DNA from: JAGVSR01 sp031413815
GTDB lineage: Bacteria > Pseudomonadota > Alphaproteobacteria > Rhizobiales > Hyphomicrobiaceae
Length of the DNA: 64,000 bases
NCBI GenBank assembly: GCA_031413815.1
Contig: JANOFU010000018.1
Coordinates: forward strand, 1-64,000
Direction of reading: 5' to 3'
Shown one piece after another: positions 60,179 to 64,000 of the stretch (positions within the stretch are counted from its first letter, which is position 1; every line of letters starts with the position of its first letter). Position numbers and translations under genes: made by a program. Under the pieces are notes generated by a model, which was not told the DNA's origin, ran no database searches, and was given only the letters and a program-made list of their open reading frames with translations.

Positions 60179-60466
60179 TCAGGTTGTCATTAAAAAAATT
60201 CTGGGTACTTGGGCACTCAGCTTCAAGCCGTTTGAAGCATGCACACATGTAAGCGCCAAATTTGCAGACGTCTGTGAGTTGCCGTCGCGATGCGTCATTG
60301 CGGCTCGTGCCGGGCGGTTGAAGGCCGGAGGCGTGCATGTTACACGCAGGCCAGATTTCAAAAGGGGGCTCACGCGGGGAAGCGTTTCGCGTCCGCCTTT
60401 TGCGACGCAGACCCACCGGCATTCGGGAAATTGCGGCTGAGTTGGCCGTAATAACCCCTTGAGCTC

Positions 60467-61042
60467 ATGAGAGCATTCGACGTGGCAACAGACGAACCTT
60501 TGATGGCGGGCGTTGCGGGCAGATATGCGTCCGCGTTGTTCGATTTGGCGAGCGAACAAAACAAGGTGGCAGAGGTCGAAGGCGACCTAGGCACGTTCCA
60601 ATCCCTGTGCAGTGAAAGCGCAGAGTTTCTGAGCATGGTCCGCAGCCCCGTGATCCCGGCCGATGACCAGAGCCAAGCATTGACCGCTATTCTCGGCAAG
60701 GCTGGCGCGAGCGCGCTGACGATTAACTTCTTCAAGTTGCTGGCAAAAAACCGCCGTTTGTTCGCGGCTGGCGATATGGCCAAGGCGTTCCACGCGCTCG
60801 CCGCCAAGTCGCGCGGTCAGGTCACGGCGGAAGTGACATCGGCCTCGCCTCTGAATGACGGGCACACGGCGCAGTTGCGCGACGCTTTGAAAGCCTCGGT
60901 CGGCAAAGACGTCACGCTCCAGACAAAGGTTGATCCGTCGATTCTGGGTGGTCTGATCGTCAAGCTCGGCAGCCGCATGGTCGACAGTTCGCTGAAGACG
61001 AAGTTGGACACGATGAAGGTCGTTCTTAAGGGCGGCACCTAA
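60467..61042 (+). CDS. atpH: ATP synthase subunit delta (AtpH)
   Basis: Links F1 to the peripheral stalk. It has 191 residues. The conserved start VAGRYASALFDLASEQNKVAEVEGDL (in parts) and the C-terminal VDPSILGGLIVKLGSRMVDSSLKTKL are clear. It opens the atpHAGD operon. The chosen ATG at 60467 is the first in frame; a GTG at 60482 is possible. Upstream, 59745-60466 holds the antitoxin relic and probably the operon promoter. Confidence 0.96.
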   Translation: MRAFDVATDEPLMAGVAGRYASALFDLASEQNKVAEVEGDLGTFQSLCSESAEFLSMVRSPVIPADDQSQALTAILGKAGASALTINFFKLLAKNRRLFAAGDMAKAFHALAAKSRGQVTAEVTSASPLNDGHTAQLRDALKASVGKDVTLQTKVDPSILGGLIVKLGSRMVDSSLKTKLDTMKVVLKGGT

Positions 61043-61168
61043 GGGCTCACAGCCCGGCACGCAAAACGCGGCGCCGGGCTTTGTGTTGATTGGACGGCGA
61101 ATTGAGTTTGGACGCCGTTAGCGCCGATCGGGCGCAATGGCAAAACGGCAAGGCAAGGGGTCAAGGTA

Positions 61169-62698
<1,530 letters not shown>

Positions 62699-62705
62699 TT
62701 GAACG

Positions 62706-62821
62706 TCCCCTCTCCCCGCTCAAGCGGGGAGAGGGTTAGGGTGAGGGGCAGCTATTTGCTCCGTCGAGGATGCTGCCCCTCACCCCGACCCTCTCCCCAT
62801 CGAAGTCGATGGGGAGAGGGA
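62706..62821. repeat. Nested palindromic repeat between atpA and atpG
   Basis: Two small hairpins, CCCTCTCCCCGC/GCGGGGAGAGGG at about 62707-62735 and CCCTCTCCCC/GGGGAGAGGG at about 62790-62820, frame a longer inverted repeat: TTAGGGTGAGGGGCAGC pairs with GCTGCCCCTCACCCCGA. This is a typical Hyphomicrobiales repeat. As it is inside the operon, it would be transcribed and fold in the mRNA. Confidence 0.8.
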
Positions 62822-62841
62822 GAAACAGACAGGATGCTCGA

Positions 62842-63729
62842 ATGCCGAGCTTAAAGGACTTAAGAAACCGCATCGCTTCCGTGAAGGCGACGCGCAAAAT
62901 CACGAAGGCCATGCAGATGGTGGCCGCCGCGAAATTGCGCCGGGCCCAGGAAGCAGCGACCGCCGCCCGGCCCTACGCCGAGCGGATGGACCGGATTCTG
63001 GCCAATCTGAACAAGCGCGCGAACCGCGATGGGGCGTCGCCGCTGCTGATTGGAACCGGGAAGGACCAAGTGCATCTCCTGGTCGTGATGACCGCTGAGC
63101 GCGGCCTGTGCGGCGGCTTCAACTCGAACATTGCCAAACTTGCGCGCGGTGATGCCAATCGCCTTTTGGCGGCGGGCAAGACGGTCAAGATCATGACGGT
63201 CGGCCGCAAGGGCGCGGACAACCTGCGCCGCGACCTCGGTAAGAATATCGTCGAGCGGATGGACTTCCAGGGCTTGCGTCAGCTGAGCTTTGCGAACGCG
63301 GAAAGCGTGGCGAACAAGTTGCGGGCGAAATTCGAAGCCGGTGAGTTCGATGTCGCAACGCTTTATTTCTCGGAGTTCAAGTCGGTCATTGCACAGAAGC
63401 CGACGGCGCTGCAGCTGATCCCGGCGAAGTTGCCTGAGGCAGCAGCCTCTGACTCCAAGGTGTCCGGCGGTGACGCCGCTTATGAATACGAGCCGGACGA
63501 GGAAACAATTCTCGGCACGCTGCTGACGCGCAATATCTCGACGCAGATCTTCCGCGGGCTTCTTGAGAACTCAGCGTCTGAACAGGGTGCTCGCATGAGC
63601 GCCATGGACAGCGCCACGCGTAACGCGGGCGAGATGATCAACAAGCTGACGATCAAGTACAACCGTCAGCGTCAAGCGAACATTACGAAAGAACTCATCG
63701 AAATCATTTCGGGCGCAGAAGCGCTCTAG
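62842..63729 (+). CDS. atpG: ATP synthase subunit gamma (AtpG)
   Basis: Rotor shaft of F1. It has 295 residues. The start MPSLKDLRNRIASVKATRKITKAMQMVAAAKLRR (in parts) is the family signature, as is the C-terminal MSAMDSATRNAGEMINKLTIKYNRQRQANITKELIEI. The ATG at 62842 is preferred because the earlier in-frame start at 62770 runs through the repeat. Confidence 0.98.
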   Translation: MPSLKDLRNRIASVKATRKITKAMQMVAAAKLRRAQEAATAARPYAERMDRILANLNKRANRDGASPLLIGTGKDQVHLLVVMTAERGLCGGFNSNIAKLARGDANRLLAAGKTVKIMTVGRKGADNLRRDLGKNIVERMDFQGLRQLSFANAESVANKLRAKFEAGEFDVATLYFSEFKSVIAQKPTALQLIPAKLPEAAASDSKVSGGDAAYEYEPDEETILGTLLTRNISTQIFRGLLENSASEQGARMSAMDSATRNAGEMINKLTIKYNRQRQANITKELIEIISGAEAL

Positions 63730-63737
63730 CTGAATTC

Positions 63738-63811
63738 GGTGTCAGTCCCTCCGGGTCTGACACCGCTAAAGGAACGGTGCAAGGGTATCTGACCCAGAGG
63801 GTCGGATACCC
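63738..63811. repeat. Palindrome pairs between atpG and atpD
   Basis: GGTGTCAG...CTGACACC (63738-63764) and GGGTATCTGACCC/GGGTCGGATACCC (63783-63811) form two successive hairpins just before atpD. The arms resemble the 13-bp palindrome family. The second ends 29 bp before the atpD ATG and could affect its translation or mRNA stability. Confidence 0.65.
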
Positions 63812-63839
63812 ATCGAGAGATAAGAACGAGGAACGGGTA

Positions 63840-64000
63840 ATGGCTAGCAAAGTTGGTAAGATCCGCCAGGTAACGGGCGCCGTCGTCGACGTGCAGTTCG
63901 ACGGGCATCTGCCGGAAATTCTGAATTCTCTTGAGACGAAGAACGGCAGCACCCGCCTCGTGCTCGAAGTGGCCCAGCATCTGGGTGAGAACACGGTTCG
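63840..64000 (+). CDS. atpD: ATP synthase subunit beta (AtpD), 5' end only
   Basis: The catalytic F1 subunit, cut by the window end after 53 codons. The visible residues start ASKVGKIRQVTGAVVDVQFD, the family N terminus. GAGGAACG lies upstream as the ribosome-binding site. The rest, including the P-loop, is outside the window. Confidence 0.96.
   Translation, partial: MASKVGKIRQVTGAVVDVQFDGHLPEILNSLETKNGSTRLVLEVAQHLGENTV

Overview
The window is chromosomal DNA from an alphaproteobacterium, most likely of the order Hyphomicrobiales (Rhizobiales). This rests on GC-rich, densely packed genes, alphaproteobacterial gene order (rho, mnmE-mnmG-rsmG-parA-parB, holA-lptE-leuS, ftsK-lolA, dapF-mtaB-ftsY, atpHAGD), and dispersed palindromic repeats typical of that order. 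Genus and species cannot be fixed from sequence alone. Two near-perfect parS sites and the parAB genes suggest proximity to the replication origin. No rRNA gene, tRNA gene, CRISPR array, prophage or complete insertion sequence was recognised.

Layout. 1-7033: repeat-rich leader and rho; a fatty acid desaturase and a thioredoxin-fold DUF255 protein on the minus strand; mnmE, which carries an in-frame repeat insertion. 7051-12885: parS, mnmG-rsmG (second parS inside rsmG), parA-parB, hisE-coaA. 12966-19084 (minus): a small probable DNA-binding protein, adenosine kinase, then holA, lptE and leuS. 19240-21252: a Fic-domain gene behind an array of palindromic operators, coupled to a yggS-type PLP protein. 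21267-25592: cupin, EamA transporter, an unknown protein, an ammonium transporter and a small Cys-rich secreted protein. 25770-30753: aminotransferase, ftsK, lolA. 31102-33103: cyclic-nucleotide protein, OmpR-type regulator, L,D-transpeptidase. 33182-37520: glnK-amtB, tesB and a ubiquinone-type hydroxylase. 37581-42263 (minus): ffh, small membrane gene, rpsP, small membrane gene, XRE/GrlR-like gene, rimM, rhodanese; trmD and rplS are not downstream of rimM. 42529-51666: PilZ protein, EF-hand lipoprotein, sugar dehydrogenase, dapF, internally deleted mtaB, ftsY, two tandem yciB-like genes, MarR regulator, asd, secreted protein. 51670-59270: unknown protein, SulP-STAS-cNMP transporter, HU protein, a toxin-antitoxin pair between direct repeats of the transaldolase 3' end, tal, priA. 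59403-64000: His-rich secreted protein, decayed antitoxin relic, and the ATP synthase operon atpH-atpA-atpG-atpD (cut by the window end) with palindromic repeats between its genes.

Most genes are housekeeping. The accessory signal lies in small intrusions into conserved loci: the Fic gene with its phased operator array, the toxin-antitoxin pair at the tal terminus, a palindromic element read through as protein inside MnmE, an apparent in-frame internal deletion of mtaB, a frameshifted DUF1778-like antitoxin before the ATP synthase operon, and a dispersed 13-bp palindrome (GGTGTCTGACACC) at several gene boundaries.
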